64,000 nt of DNA from Adiantum capillus-veneris (GCA_014529385.2 CM043971.1:86070840-86134839), one strand, 5' to 3'. Positions 10,931 to 22,607 are shown, counted from the stretch's first letter. Numbers and translations are program-made. Notes: generated by a model not told the origin, from the letters alone.

Positions 10931-12489
10931 TCATTGTTTTTCTTGATGGATTTGTTGAAGCATATCCTGTGTTAGTGGTAGATGATATTTCTTTAATCGG
11001 CATCCACTAATCCAATTTGGCATTTCTACCTGCTAATGTAGCAAGCTTGACAGCTCCAGTTTGTGATAGGTCACGAATCACAAAGGGTCCCATCCCTCAC
11101 ATTTTAAATTTCTTGGCATGTTGCTTCAAGGTATAAACAAGTACATAATCACATGTTTTGAACTCTTTTGTGCGTACATGCTTGTCAAAAAATTCTTTTT
11201 GTCTTCTCTTTTTAGCATAGATCAAAGCGATAGCTCGTAAGCGAAGCTCATCTAACTTTTCAAGATCATCTATTCTTGAAGAGAGCTGATGCCCTGTCCA
11301 TTCTAAGCGTTTCGCTACTCGTAGAGTTGGGATTAAAAACTCTATGGGTAATATAGCATTTAGGCCAAACACCATGTTGTACGGTGTTGTTCCTATTGAT
11401 GTTTTGTAAGCTACCCTGTATGCCCATAGTGTTGAGTGTAGCTGCTGATCCCAGTCTGTTCTTGACTATGATACAATTTTAGTGAGAACCTGCATAGTGT
11501 TTTATTTGTGGCCTTAGCTGTTCCATTTGCTTGTGGATGATATGGAGCAGATTTTCTATGTATGATCATGAATTTCTTTGCAGATATTCAATGACTTCAT
11601 TAAGAAAATGTGTTCCTCGATCACTGACAATTTCTATTGGTAATCCGTATCGCACAAAGACATTTTCATACAGAAATTGTGCAGTGGTTCTTGCGTCTGC
11701 TTTTTGTGTTGCCTTGGCTTTCGCCCATTTTGTGAGATAGTCCGTAGCTACAATTGTATATTGGGTATGGGTGCGATATGCAGAGGGTGAAATAGGCCCC
11801 ACAAAATCAATGCTCCATTTTGCAAATGCCCTTGCTTCCATCATTGGCCGTAGTGGCATCTCATCTCTCTTTATCCGCACCTTGGTGCGCTGACATGCGT
11901 CACAACGCTATACAAACTCTTTAGCATCCATATGCAATGTAGGCCACCATATTCCTGTGGTTAAGACAATTTTTGCCGTCTTATCGCCTGAAAAATGGCC
12001 TCCACTTATTCCTCCATGTGCGTGTTCTAGAATCAGCAGGTATTCACTTTCACTTGCACAGATTCTAAGTTGATTGTCCTTTCCTCGCTTATAGAGTTGA
12101 TTCCCAATTAAATTATAGTCACGAGCCTCCAGCTCTATAGCCCTTTTCCGTGCTCTTGTTATGTTTTCAGGAAACGTACTTGTGGTTACGAAATCAATGA
12201 TATATTGACTCCATGCAGGTGCAATGTTTACCTGAAACAATTTCGCGTGATCCACTGGTCGTTTGGCACTATATATAGTACAATTGTTAACGTAAGCATG
12301 TGTGTTAGCATACATAGTTGGCCAATAAACCCGTAATTGTTTCAGTCTTTGGTGTGTTTTCATTGTTGAACAATGAAATGCACAATCTTGGACATGTGCT
12401 TCTTCAAGATAACACTCGAATTCCTCTGGATTTATACATAATCGTAGAATTTGGTCCGAGCCTAGATGATACAGTCGTCCTGCAATCAA
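10931..12489 (-). pseudogene. G1 integrase, with two zinc-binding modules, broken
   Basis: In - sense: an H2C2-type module (12489 to about 12260), then a second H2C2-type module (about 12090-11890; HAHGGISGGHF then a C-x2-C pair), then the catalytic core (11880-11450) with Asp in WSIDFVGP and Asp in VSDRG. The expected catalytic Glu reads Lys (NGTAKATNK where NG-x-AEA is usual). The C-terminal part holds a GPFVIRDLSQTGAV segment. Pol ends at a TGA just before the extra ORF. Stops occur near 11908 (fits CAG to TAG), near 11565 and near 11095. A dead copy. The duplicated zinc module is unusual; G3 has only one. Confidence 0.85.
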
Positions 12490-12522
12490 TTGGAAGTTTT
12501 TTGTTTGTCGAATTGTTTGTTG

Positions 12523-13208
12523 TTAGGATTCGTCTTCCTTGTTATCAAACCTACCTCCAAAGGAAAGAATAATAACAATTTCCTGAGACCATTTGGGTAT
12601 CATTTCAATATTGAAAAGATACGCATCAGGTATGTCATCTTCTACTCCTTCAGGAGCTTCCCCGTTTTGTAGCCTTGAAAGATGATCCGCCTGTAGATGA
12701 GTTTTACCCTTTTTGACTACCACTGTGAAATCAAACTCTAGCAATATAATAAACCAACGTACAATTCTCCCAGTATTGCATGGTTTATTTACCACATACA
12801 AGAGAGCTTGATGATCTGTGAAGAACGCAAATTTGTTTGCGAGCAAATAATGCCGAAATTTCTTTACAGCATAAATCATTCCTAACCCCTCTCTTTTGGT
12901 GGTTGTGTAGTTCTTTTCTGTACTATTTAACTGTCGGCTTGCATAACAAACTGAAAATCCGTTGTTCCGTCTCCAGGTTGAGCCAGAATACTCCCGATTG
13001 CGTATGCAGATCCATCAATGTGAACATGGAATATCTTTTCCCAATCTGGTGCCTTAAGTACCGGTGCTGATATAAGGTTTTCCGTCAGCTTTTGGAATGA
13101 AGTTTCACACTCCTCAGTCCAGTCGAAACTGACTAACAAACGATACAGAGGTTGTGTAATGACTGCATACATATATATGAATCTTCGATAATATCCGCAG
13201 TGTCCCAT
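12523..13208 (-). pseudogene. G1 RT thumb/connection and RNase H
   Basis: 13208-12927 carries the conserved GHCGYYRRFI, PLYRLL and the first RNase H block (FHVHIDGSAYAIGSILAQ). 12879-12523 carries FFTDHQALLYVV and the QADHLSRL block, the usual gypsy RNase H end. A stop near 12925 separates the blocks. Integrase follows directly. No second (archaeal-type) RNase H lies between, which separates G1 from the Tat element G4. Confidence 0.85.
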
Positions 13209-13214
13209 GAAGGA

Positions 13215-13929
13215 TTACACTTGTTTCGTATTAGTAGGCATAGGCAGGTCTACTATAACTTTGATTTTGTCTAGGTCAGTGGTTATGCCATTTCTTGAGA
13301 CAATGTGTCCTACGATGCGGCCCTGCCTAACCATAAAAATGCACTTTTCCGGGTTAAGACAGATTCGATATGTTTTTGGGGACAACCACAATGGGTGACA
13401 CCCAATCTGTATGCTCGATTTCATAGATGAATTCAGCATCCATCAGTTTGTCAATCTCCTCTTTGATTCATTTAGCAAAGTTGTTATTATATGTATAAGG
13501 ACGCTATTTGCTAGGTTTGGCATCTAATTTCAAAGGAATTGTATGTTGGCATATCGATGGATCGACTCCTTTGAGGTCTTTGTAGGACCATGCAAACACA
13601 TCTTTATACTTCTTGAGAAGTTGTGTTAGCCGTTCTTCTTCTTCAGGCTCTAAATCAGTTGCGATATGGACCGGCTGAGGCTTTTCACCTGGTTCATCGA
13701 GGTCTATCCGTTTTTCATTTTCCGGCCCATCGTAAGATTCCTGGTTTATTCTTTCCCTAATTGGTGGTGTCATTATGATTTTTCTGTCCTGGATGGTGAA
13801 TTTTCGATAGTGTGATGGTACATTCATGTTTCCTTTTTCTAACTCCTCTTTACCATCACTTTCTCTCTCAGTAGTCCATACCTCTCGTAAAGACTGTTTT
13901 AGTTCTTGATATTTCTTTTTACGCTCCAA
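13215..13929 (-). pseudogene. G1 reverse transcriptase, catalytic core deleted
   Basis: 13929-13504 ends with the pre-RT stretch typical of plant gypsy (DVFAWSYKDLKGVDP). It continues through two stops (both fit C-to-T) into YTYNNNFAK and DWVSPIVVVPK, then jumps near 13370 to RICLNPEKCIFMV, normally found more than 100 residues later. The palm segment with the Y-x-D-D site is absent, so no polymerase could be made. A short segment bearing GHIVSRNGI follows. The junction shows no inserted sequence. Confidence 0.85.
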
Positions 13930-13995
13930 TTTGGTCCACTCTGGGTCTTTTGTTGTTTCTTGTTTTGATTTTGTTTCTGTTTTAGCTTTCCGTAC

Positions 13996-14580
13996 TTATT
14001 TTATTTCCTCTTGCGTTCTTTCCCTTTGCACTCTCGAGAATCTTCCTGATATTTGATCTTTTACACAATCTTCTACTTTGACAAGCATTAAATAGTGAGT
14101 TTTATCTTTTAGCCTGGGCATCAGATTCTCTCTCATTTTTTTTTCTGCTTGTTTTTTCCTATAGCGTTCCTGGCGTCTAGGGTGCTGATTGGCAAAATCA
14201 TACAACTTGATATTGTCTGTTTTCTCCTCACACTCGCTTGAGTTGTCTGAACACTTGTTATCTGCATCGTTATTTACCTCCAGATGCTCAAAGGAGTTAT
14301 AAAACTCTTCTTGTTCTGGTGGTTCTACAATCTCATCTCCTCCTCGTATAACCCTTACCATGTAATAGAGTAGAACATCATAGCCATCCTTATCACAAAT
14401 TTTTTTCGTTGGACTATCTGTAATGGTACAGACATCCAATGTTGCTAGTATGTGTTCCCATTCCAGAGGTTCTAAGGCATCTTCAGGAAAAGGTTCTGGA
14501 ATATAATCCTTGTCCTCAATTTCTCTTTCTAAAACGCATTCCTCTCTTTTTAAGCTCCCACAATGTGAAACTCCCCACAT
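13996..14580 (-). pseudogene. G1 acidic spacer between protease and RT
   Basis: An open 194-codon block in pol sense, overlapping the end of the protease frame. It is rich in Glu/Asp and then Lys/Arg (RRQERYRKKQAEKK). No domain recognised. G3 has an acidic-then-basic block in the same place (45695-46042), so the region is probably a family-specific linker of the polyprotein. Confidence 0.55.
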
Positions 14581-15674
14581 CCATAGCTCTTTTTTTTTGT
14601 CCTAACCATGCTGGGAGTTCCGACCCTACTAATGTAGCTGAATCAAAGTCTTCTACTGGTGTCTGGTTCACATCTTTGTAACTATGGTCTTTTAGGTGTA
14701 TTTTGGTTGTAGTCTTGCCATGTCTGAGGTATGTGTGGTCGTAACCCCAATCCTGGACCATCTTTAATTGTCTCATGAACGGTCCTCCCAAGACGATCTT
14801 GTAATTGTTCTTTTTGTCGAAATCGACTATTGCAAATGTATGCTCATACTCGATTCCACACGAAGTGACAATCACTTTTTCTAAGAGTCCTAGAGGCTTT
14901 TCCATGAACTCGTCTGCCAATTGCAATTTCATTCTGGTAGCTCTCAAAGCCGGTTTTCCCCATTTTTTTCTAGATTTCCTTGGTGGCAATAACGACTCCT
15001 ACTCCACTGTCGAGAATAGCTTTGGAAACTACTCCTTGGAATTCTACTGGTAGTGTGGTGTTTCCACCTTCTCCCTCGGAATACTCTCTAACCTTGTTTA
15101 AAGGTACTGGCCTAGTGTTTAGTTGAGTCCTGTCCAATTCTCTGATCCCTTCATGAAGCTTCGAGGTGGGGTCTTTTACTCCAAATCTTTCTAAGCATTT
15201 GTCTACTGTGGTCCACATGTTTGGCCTTAGTCTTAGGAGTTCGGCTAATGTGATTGTACATGCCACGGGGGTGGATAGCAACTCAATCAACCCTTGTGAA
15301 TCCATCACTCGGTTGGAAGCAAGTCTTTGAAATGGGATTGCTCTCACCTCAGACTTGGCTTCATACTCTCCTAGGTAAGAGGGTAGAGTTTTTAGTGAGT
15401 CTGGTTGGCTGTGCTTCGAACTAATTGATCCCTGGTCTCGCCTTTGTGAATGTATATCAAAGTTCATTTGTGATCTTGCCTCAAATTCTTCAATAGGAGG
15501 TAAGATCTCATTTTTCTCTTTTCTCGTGCTATTCATGTGGTAACTCACCCTGTTAGCTTCGTTGGCATCACGGATTTGCTTCCACAGGTCATCTAGACCG
15601 TTACAATCCTTACCCATTTCTACCAATGTTTTATGTTGGAACCCCTCACTTGTCTCATCTATTGTATTTGACAC
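14516..15674 (-). pseudogene. G1 protease (first retropepsin) with N-terminal linker
   Basis: 15674-14970 holds a linker with LLSTPVACTITLAELLRLRP, then AILDSGVGVVIATKEI, the D-S-G active site (about 14985-15010). A frame change near 14980 leads to 14989-14516, which keeps the second half (SCGIEYEHTFAIVDFD, then IVLGGPFMRQL, the usual flap and L-G pair). The enzyme would cleave the Gag-Pol precursor. The frame break makes it inactive as written. Confidence 0.75.
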
Positions 15675-15893
15675 TATGATAGGTTCTCCCCTAGACTCAG
15701 AGGCATTCGTGAGTCACTTCTTCGTTTCTACTTGTTTCTCTAAAGTTGGTTTGATAGGGGTTGGAGCTGGTACTTCATGCCAACTTGCAGGTTTACCAAG
15801 CGGGTTTTCTATCAAGGATTGAGTTGTTTCAATCATCTTTTGACACATTTCCAACCTATGTTTTTCTATCTCAACATATGGATAAGTCATCCA
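15675..15893. other. G1 linker between gag and protease blocks
   Basis: Short stretch without a long open frame on the element strand. Probably polyprotein linker sequence broken by stops. No motif recognised. Confidence 0.35.
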
Positions 15894-18109
15894 TCATAGC
15901 TCTTGGGTTTGGTTGTTTTTGAGCCTGGCTTCGTAGGCTTTTAAAAGTGCATCTAACTGCTCATTTACCTTTTTTGCCGATACTGATCCTCCTGATCCTG
16001 TACTTTTGGGTTCTTCTATTTCCTTGGGTGCTATGGTTTCCGTAGTGTGTGAGCTTAGACTAGCTAGATCCTCTAACCGCTCTAATCTATCCTTATTGTG
16101 TTTTAACTCCTCGAATAGAGCTGTTTGCTCTTGTTCTCTCCTGGCTTTCATACGCGCCTTTCTAGCTTTCCAAGTGCTTCTATGATTCTTCACTTCTGAA
16201 CTTGGGGCATTGGTTTTTGGCTCTTCAATTATGGGTTTGTTCATCATTCTTTGAGCTTGAGCTCGCGTCACTGCCTGAATAGGTATTATTGTCTCGTTTT
16301 CTGACTCTCCACTGGAAGGCACTGCTTCCAGCATGTTCAAGGTAGTTTTTGCTCCTTTGCTCAGGTTCTTAGGGCAATGAGGAATCAAATGAGTAACTCC
16401 ACACTCCGTGCAATATGCGTTGACTCTAATGATTTCATCATGAGGGTAGTCTCTTAGCCAATTGTCTCCACCACACTTGTAGCAGGGTCCCTTAGGTTGT
16501 TGAGGTGCTCCTTGAGCTCCTCTTTGTTGGTATGCATGTCTCTGCCCGCCCATGCCTCCGTTGGCTATGAATAACAATGTTCGTTCATCCAAACTATATC
16601 TTCCTTCTCCTGCTGCCTGTGCAGCTGTTGGTGGTCCTGCCCTTCCTATCATGCTCCATGGTTCTGGCATTGAGGGTTCTTCCGGTGGATAATATGCAGG
16701 ATTTGCAGCATATCCATTGGGATCTTTGTAATATGCATGCATAGGCACCCAGGACTTCTCTTCTGGTTCGGTTACTGTTGGTGTGTATCTGATGACGACT
16801 GGTCGTAATCTTGGTAGGGGTGGTTGCTGCCCCAACAGTGGTTGTGGTCTTTCTACACTAACAGGTCCTGGTAGGTTGCCTGCTTGATGCCTAGGAATTG
16901 GTGGAAGTTGAGGAGATGCTACGTGAGCCTGGGAAGCATAAGGTCTCTCTCTCACATATCCCTTGTTATAATAACATTCCTCCGTCCCATGGTTTGTCCA
17001 TTTTTGTTCAATAGCACACCACTTGGGCTGTTTAGCCTGAGGTTTGGCATACAAGTTAATCTTTTTTAGCACTTCCTCTACAAGCTGCTCCTGGCTTACA
17101 ACTACTTCTCCTTTCAATCCTTGAATTCACCCTCTTTGTAGACCGCACAATTGTCTACAAGGTAAAGAGCCTCCTTAGTTAACTCATTTAACGTCGTGCT
17201 CCTCTTCTATGTAAGTCCTTCTAGAGATCTGCATTCCTTAGTCCTTGAATAAATATAAGCATAAGTCTGGACTGAGTTGGCAGTTCTTCCACAGGGCAGA
17301 ACTTAACATATCTTTTTAGTCTTAGGGTTGCCTTTCGCACAGATCCCCCTTCTTTCTGTTTGAATTTATGGATTTGTGAGACTATATTATGAGCTATCCC
17401 CCTTTGTGAGAATTCCTCGATAAACTCGTCAAACACCTCCTCCATAGACTCAAAGTCTCTACGCTCCACATAGTCAAACCAAGTAGCAGCATCATCCTCT
17501 AGGGTTAGCCCAAACCCTGCAAATTGGGTAGGGAAATCTAACACCTCTTCGGCTCTAATTACGCGCACAAAGGCTGCTACAGGATCCCTTGGATCTCTAT
17601 TTCCCGTGTATTTCTTGTTTACCCATTTTTGCACCTGAGAAGGTCTAATTCTACGATGGTCCACAAATCTCATCATTGGATCTCCTCTTCTTAATCTATA
17701 TACCTCTTCTGTCCTTCGGTAGTGGGTGGGTTTCTCTAGAGCCCAGTGGTGCTCCTAAGCCGTAATTTCTGACGGTTCTTGCAAGAGATGGTTCATCTCT
17801 TCGAACTCGCTCTATGGGTGGTCTTCCAGGCTCTGTTGACCCTTGAGTTTTATGCTTACTCTCACCTTGATACCGTGAATAGAGTGGTGGTTCTTGTAAA
17901 TCCCTTAGCCCTCGTGCGGCTTGATATTCATCTCGATTTCGGTCCTGTTCTAATGTTGCACTCTGTCGAAGCCATGCCTGCAATGATGGTTGGGTTGCTG
18001 GTTGGTTCTGGTAGTTGAATGTCTGTTGTCGGGTAGAATGTGAGGTCGCGTCATAATCTTCTGAAAAGGGATTTGGCGACTTGCTAGGGGTGTAGGTGGC
18101 TCTTGGCAC
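15894..18109 (-). pseudogene. gag: G1 gag, broken
   Basis: Three blocks. 18109-17696 is an Arg/Gln-rich N-terminal part. 17676-17221 is the retrotransposon-gag capsid domain (PVAAFVRVIRAEEV, ATWFDYVE, LIFIQGLR). 17117-15894 holds a Pro-rich linker, a decayed zinc knuckle (CYKCGGDNWLRDYPH, where His and the last Cys are changed) and a basic, Gln/Glu-rich tail. Stops and shifts separate the blocks. It would form the particle and bind element RNA. It lies downstream of ORF0. Confidence 0.8.
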
Positions 18110-18184
18110 TTCTTTGGGGGCATATGTTGATGCTTTTGGAACTGTTGCCTTTTCTACCTCTTCTAGGAGAATACGTTTGTATTC

Positions 18185-18886
18185 TCACCCGTACCTATCA
18201 ACAAAAACAATATCCTTCCCCATAGCAATCTCATAAGAGAATAAGTAAAGAACCTTGTCTTTGCTTAATTCGTTTGGGTAGGGTTCTTTGCATCGGAAGT
18301 AAGAGACTATTCCCTCGCTCTCATGCTTGTAAATGCCCACATTCTCATTATAGGTTGAGAACCTGGTTGTTTTCTTATCATACATAAAAAGCGCTCCAAG
18401 TCGATCAATGTTTGGTGGCGGTTCTTGAGTTTCTAAAACCATTTTTCGTTTTGCCACGTTATCTCCATATCTATTGTAATCCTTAGGGTTACTAACTATC
18501 AGATAGTGGTTCCCCTTTTCGTCTCGGAATCTATCTCCATCATCATAGACTCGAATTATCTCTAGTCTCTGATCCGGCCTTTCTTCAATACAAATACACT
18601 TGCGTCCTTGATAGTAAGAATAAACTAGGGCTCCCCTCGAGTTTGTTCCTTCTAAGAAGATTATAGTGAACTTGGAATTGTTCAAAGGATTTAGGGAGGT
18701 GCTTCCTCCTAGCATTGGTCCTTTATAGGTGAAACCTCCTAGCTGTTGACTACACATCATGAAGAAGGATTTGTCTGATGAAGTGTCAGTATCACTACCC
18801 TCCTCAATAATTGGTGCTAGTGGATCTAGCCTTGCCTGAGTTACACTCTCCTCGGTGGACACTAAGCTACCCTGATCACCTGCCAC
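18185..18886 (-). CDS. G1 ORF0: unidentified protein encoded upstream of gag
   Basis: A complete 233-codon frame from the ATG at 18886 to a stop at 18185, the longest unbroken frame on this strand of G1. The N-terminus is acidic (EEGSDTDTSSD). The rest is mixed alpha/beta-like with no recognised motif, and no signal peptide or membrane segment is seen. It lies 5' of gag in the same sense, where Ogre-type elements also have an extra ORF, but I see no sequence match to it. A weak resemblance to remnants at 55592-55816 (a SK..I/LF start and a GN-x-I/LxS end) is only suggestive. Confidence 0.5.
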   Translation of the reverse strand: MAGDQGSLVSTEESVTQARLDPLAPIIEEGSDTDTSSDKSFFMMCSQQLGGFTYKGPMLGGSTSLNPLNNSKFTIIFLEGTNSRGALVYSYYQGRKCICIEERPDQRLEIIRVYDDGDRFRDEKGNHYLIVSNPKDYNRYGDNVAKRKMVLETQEPPPNIDRLGALFMYDKKTTRFSTYNENVGIYKHESEGIVSYFRCKEPYPNELSKDKVLYLFSYEIAMGKDIVFVDRYG

Positions 18887-19348
18887 CTTTTGGTCTCTAA
18901 AAATGTATCTTCCTTATCTTAAATTCATCAAACTTAGCAATGCAACTTAACAAAAATCCAACCACTCACCTGGTAAAGGATCAGTTTTCGCACAACTTCT
19001 TGCTTTGCCGCTGAATATACCTGTACACAAGCGTTTAATTTCGGCAATCGAATCAAAGCATTAACCGCTAGAGGTGGTTTTAGTAATGATTGGTATAACT
19101 AGAGAGTTAACCTCAACCACTATTGTATTTATACACTTCTGATGTTTTGGATTAGGTCTACTGATCTAGAACTGTACTTCCCTCGGATGTTGGTCAATTT
19201 ACTTGAAAAGCCTTAATTCCGTCTTTGCTTTGTCAAAAGGTCAAACAAGGTCTAAAATTCACTTCTGAAAGAAGTTCTGGAATCCTCAAGTCAAATGGAA
19301 CATCACTGTATGTCCTCAGTCAGCTTCTCTCTTTCCTAAGCCCCAGTA
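18887..19348. other. G1 leader between ORF0 and array 2
   Basis: Non-coding on the element strand. No motif recognised. Confidence 0.3.
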
Positions 19349-20209
19349 GACATCCTACGCGTAGGATGTCTCCTGCCCTGTTTTGCCTGGATTTTTTCAC
19401 TATGGATTCCCTTTGATGTGCTGAGTCCACAACTGTTTTTACTTTTTGATTTGGACACTTATAAGCTGGTCAATGGAAATCTGTTCCAGCGGCATGCTGT
19501 TGGTCTGACCAGTCAAATCAACTCCAATTTGGACCAAAATTGACTAGGAGGTTTGCCTTAGGCTATACAACACCCTGCTATGCCCACAGTCAGTTTCTGG
19601 CTTCAATTTCATGCATTAGAAATTCTACGCGTAGCATGTCTAACTGATCCAAATGACTTCAAATGCAAAGAATAGACTCCTCTTAAGGTGCTTAACACTT
19701 TGGTATGCTCAAATCAGTGTTTGGAATGTCAAATCACACAAAACACATCCTACGCGTAGGATGTCCTTTTGGCCTGTTTGACCCTAGACTTGTGCAACAG
19801 CTTCCCCTTGATGTCAGCAACCCAGTGTTATGCTTAGATTTTGGTTTGGATTTCAAAAGACCCCAATTTTAGTTGTTCTAGCCCTTTTCAGTCAAAAGTG
19901 CTAAAGTTTACTTAGAACCCAATTTTCTCACCCAATTGAGATGAAACCCTTCTCAGTCACTCAATATATCATGCAGATCATGCCCATGCAGCCATCCTAT
20001 GGTTTTGGTCTTAAAATAGTGCCGTGGCACAATTTTGGTAGGATGTCTGGCAATTTTTGTCTATCTGGCCTTATCTTGTCAAGATATGGTCAAATTTTCA
20101 CTTTCCATGTGAAAACCAGGGTAAAACCTACCTTCTGAACACACTGGTCAACTCAAAATTTTAAAATTCCCACCAGATTAGCATGTAGACATCCTACGCG
20201 TAGGATGTC
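19349..20209. repeat. G1 palindrome array 2 (leader)
   Basis: The same 22-bp palindrome as array 1 occurs at 19349-19370 (perfect), 19619-19640 (three to four mismatches), 19744-19765 (one mismatch) and 20188-20209 (perfect), with a half-site near 20037. Spacings are irregular (270, 125, about 290, about 150), fitting a 130-150 bp half-unit. Unit text matches array 1 in the same orientation, for example CTTGTGCAACA here against CCTGTGCAACA near 7058. It lies between the PBS and ORF0, so it would be in the 5' leader of the G1 transcript. Confidence 0.88.
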
Positions 20210-20726
20210 TCCTGGCTTAAAAGTTATTTTTTTCCTGACAGAAATGCTCCTGATGCTCTGCAGCTCTATCAGAAACACTCGCAGCAACTTTTGAACTTCA
20301 CTTCAGCTTTCAAACACTCTTTTGTGTCTTTTACAACCTTGTGATGAACCTAACAGCAGCAAGTATAACATGCATGAAGTGCTCCAGATCATAAATCATG
20401 ATGTCCTACTTACCCTACTCCTACTCATCATGTGAAATGGTGATAATGGTGTTTTGGTTGCTTCCTGGCCTCTCCGGACTCTCAAGCTCTCCTTTCACCG
20501 CTTCTACCACTCCAACTCCTACTCTCTACAACTCAACTAATACCTAAAACTATTTAAGTCTACCTAAATCAAAGGATCTAGGCCGGACACACGCTCCCTA
20601 GACTCCCTCTAAGATCTAGAGAGTCCTCCACCCTCTGATCTTATCTAAATGTAAAACGAGACTCTGGTAAGCCAAAGAATCCCTATCCTCAAGGACTAGT
20701 CTCGGTCACCTACCTAGGGTTTTCGT
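20210..20726. other. G1 leader next to the PBS
   Basis: Non-coding. It would be the first transcribed internal sequence after the 5' LTR in the - sense, where a packaging signal would be expected. No motif is recognised. Confidence 0.35.
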
Positions 20727-20744
20727 CCTCGGCAGCGGCACCAA
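20727..20744 (-). promoter_or_regulatory. G1 primer-binding site
   Basis: On the - strand this reads TTGGTGCCGCTGCCGAGG, immediately after the LTR end CCGCCAACA. It resembles the TGGCGCCGTTGCCGGGG-type primer sites (Asp-tRNA type) common in plant Athila/Tat gypsy elements, with a few differences. Confidence 0.75.
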
Positions 20745-20854
20745 TGTTGGCGGATACGCCGTGACGGACGTCAGCACACGCACTCAAATAGACCACCAAT
20801 CAACCCGCACTCACAAAACGGCTGCAATCATCGCCTACCCTTGCACACATACCA

Positions 20855-20888
<34 letters not shown>

Positions 20889-22607
20889 GCACACACATTC
20901 ATCGGGGGGGGGGGGGGGGGGGGGGCGCACATGCCATCACACACCCGGCATCACATGCAACAGAACAGAGCAGGAGAAGGGGGGGGGGAAGGAAATAGCA
21001 CGACAAGAAACGCCCGTTTTCAATGGAGGGAACTCACTCCTTGCTCAAAAAAACACTATAGCCGTACTTGGCTTCACAAAAAAAATAGGGGGAGGCGCCC
21101 TCTCGGCCCTCTGCAGACAAAACACCACTCTTGGCTCTTTTCCCTGTGGCTTCCAAGCCTCACGAGGCGACCAAAAGCCCTAAAAAATGATACAAAATAC
21201 TCCTTTATAGAGGGGGAGCACCCATTTTTAGTATGTTCGGCCTCTTTCCAACACATGGCGAGCTTTTTTAGACTCTTTTGCATAGTTTTTTATCTCATTC
21301 TCTCACTCTCTCTCTTGCTCACCTACCCTGCTGCTGCTGTTGTGGGACCTTACCCTTACCTGAGGGGGGAGGCAATAGCGATGTCGCTATTGCCCTCCTC
21401 CTCCTCCTCAAAATTTCGGCTGTGGGACCATCCCCCCCTGGGGCCGCCACGTCATTATATCCAGCACCGACGCTGCCTCCACACAACGCACGGACGCGCC
21501 ACCTGCGTCGCCGCCACACTCGCCAAAACTGGCCCATTACCGCCTGCGCAGCACCTGAGAACGCTCACGCCATAGCCCACAAGCTCCCAAGGAGCCCACT
21601 CCTCTCATATGTCTCAAGAGGGGTTCACGCCCTCGAACATATACCGTGCCACACTGTGTCCGCCCTGCGCATGTGTGGTGATCTCCCTGCCACATGGCGG
21701 CTTCGCATGTCTTAAGCCTCGAGCCCTTGAAAACAAGCAAAACCCCATTGTGTTTTTAATCAAAAAACTTTGCAGCATGGCCTTTGCCTGGCTCTCCTAT
21801 ACTGTCCCCATCCCCTACTGCCAAGCCGCAAAGACCTTCTGAAGCTTCACTTTCCCGGCTCCAACCACACCCTCCATCTCTGCATTTTGATCCCTCAGCA
21901 CCCTCGAACTAAAGCCTCCAAAACAAAAAAAAACCATTTGCAACTGTTCACCACCCTAATGCTCCCAACTTCGTCTCGCTGTATCTGACCGACCGAGCAT
22001 CTGATTGAGGTGCAGTTGATTCCGACTAACTCCACATGGTGAACACTCCCACCGAGAACCTTGGCGAGGCTCAAAAAACACCAGATAGCACATCTTCCAA
22101 TGCGGCCAAGTGGGCTCAGACCTGGTCCCCGAAAAATCTTCAACTGACCATCTCTTGCTAACCAGAGCTCCGATTTGCAATCCGAGAAGACAGGCGCGCT
22201 CCACAACTCGAGCACTACACATGTATGCACTGACATCAACCCGGGCCACCTATCCCCAGCTGCCCTGTCCGTCGGGGATCTGCTACACAATTCAACTTTA
22301 AACCGCAATATCTTGAGCACCGGGGCTCCGTTTGACAAGCCATCTAGGCCGGCTTCTAGAGCACACTGATCACTACATTCTAGCACAAAAAACCCACATC
22401 TCGTGCACAGAAGGCCACCAACCTGCTTGGCTCTTTGCAGCACATCTTTGGCCTAAAAAACCACTTCGAGCATACACCTCCGCTATCCTTTGGCTGCCTA
22501 GGGCCTTGGCACCTGCCCTAGCCTTCTGCACTGCACTCACATGCTGCCTCTGCCTGGCATTGACCATCTACTAGCTTGGACCAACTTTAGCTGCACCAAC
22601 GTGGCAC
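20745..22607 (-). repeat. G1 5' LTR, inner segment
   Basis: The LTR edge at 20745 (TGTTGGCGGATACGCC) matches the 3' LTR start for about 33 bp. The next 1.8 kb has no match in the 909-bp 3' LTR. It holds a (CT)n tract (20855-20888), a G-run (20904-20925) and, on the - strand, a CTATAAAGG TATA-like motif near 21210. Open frames here are low-complexity or unlike any protein I know. Either the 3' LTR lost this piece or the 5' LTR gained it. Confidence 0.6.

Noticed and set aside
20761-21715. Overlapping + strand frames of 140-244 codons
   Set aside because: They run through (CT)n and G-run tracts inside an LTR on the opposite strand to the element; no domain.
21278-21715. Possible signal-peptide protein with a hydrophobic start
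   Set aside because: C-rich LTR text gives hydrophobic Leu/Ser runs; no support on codon pattern or family.
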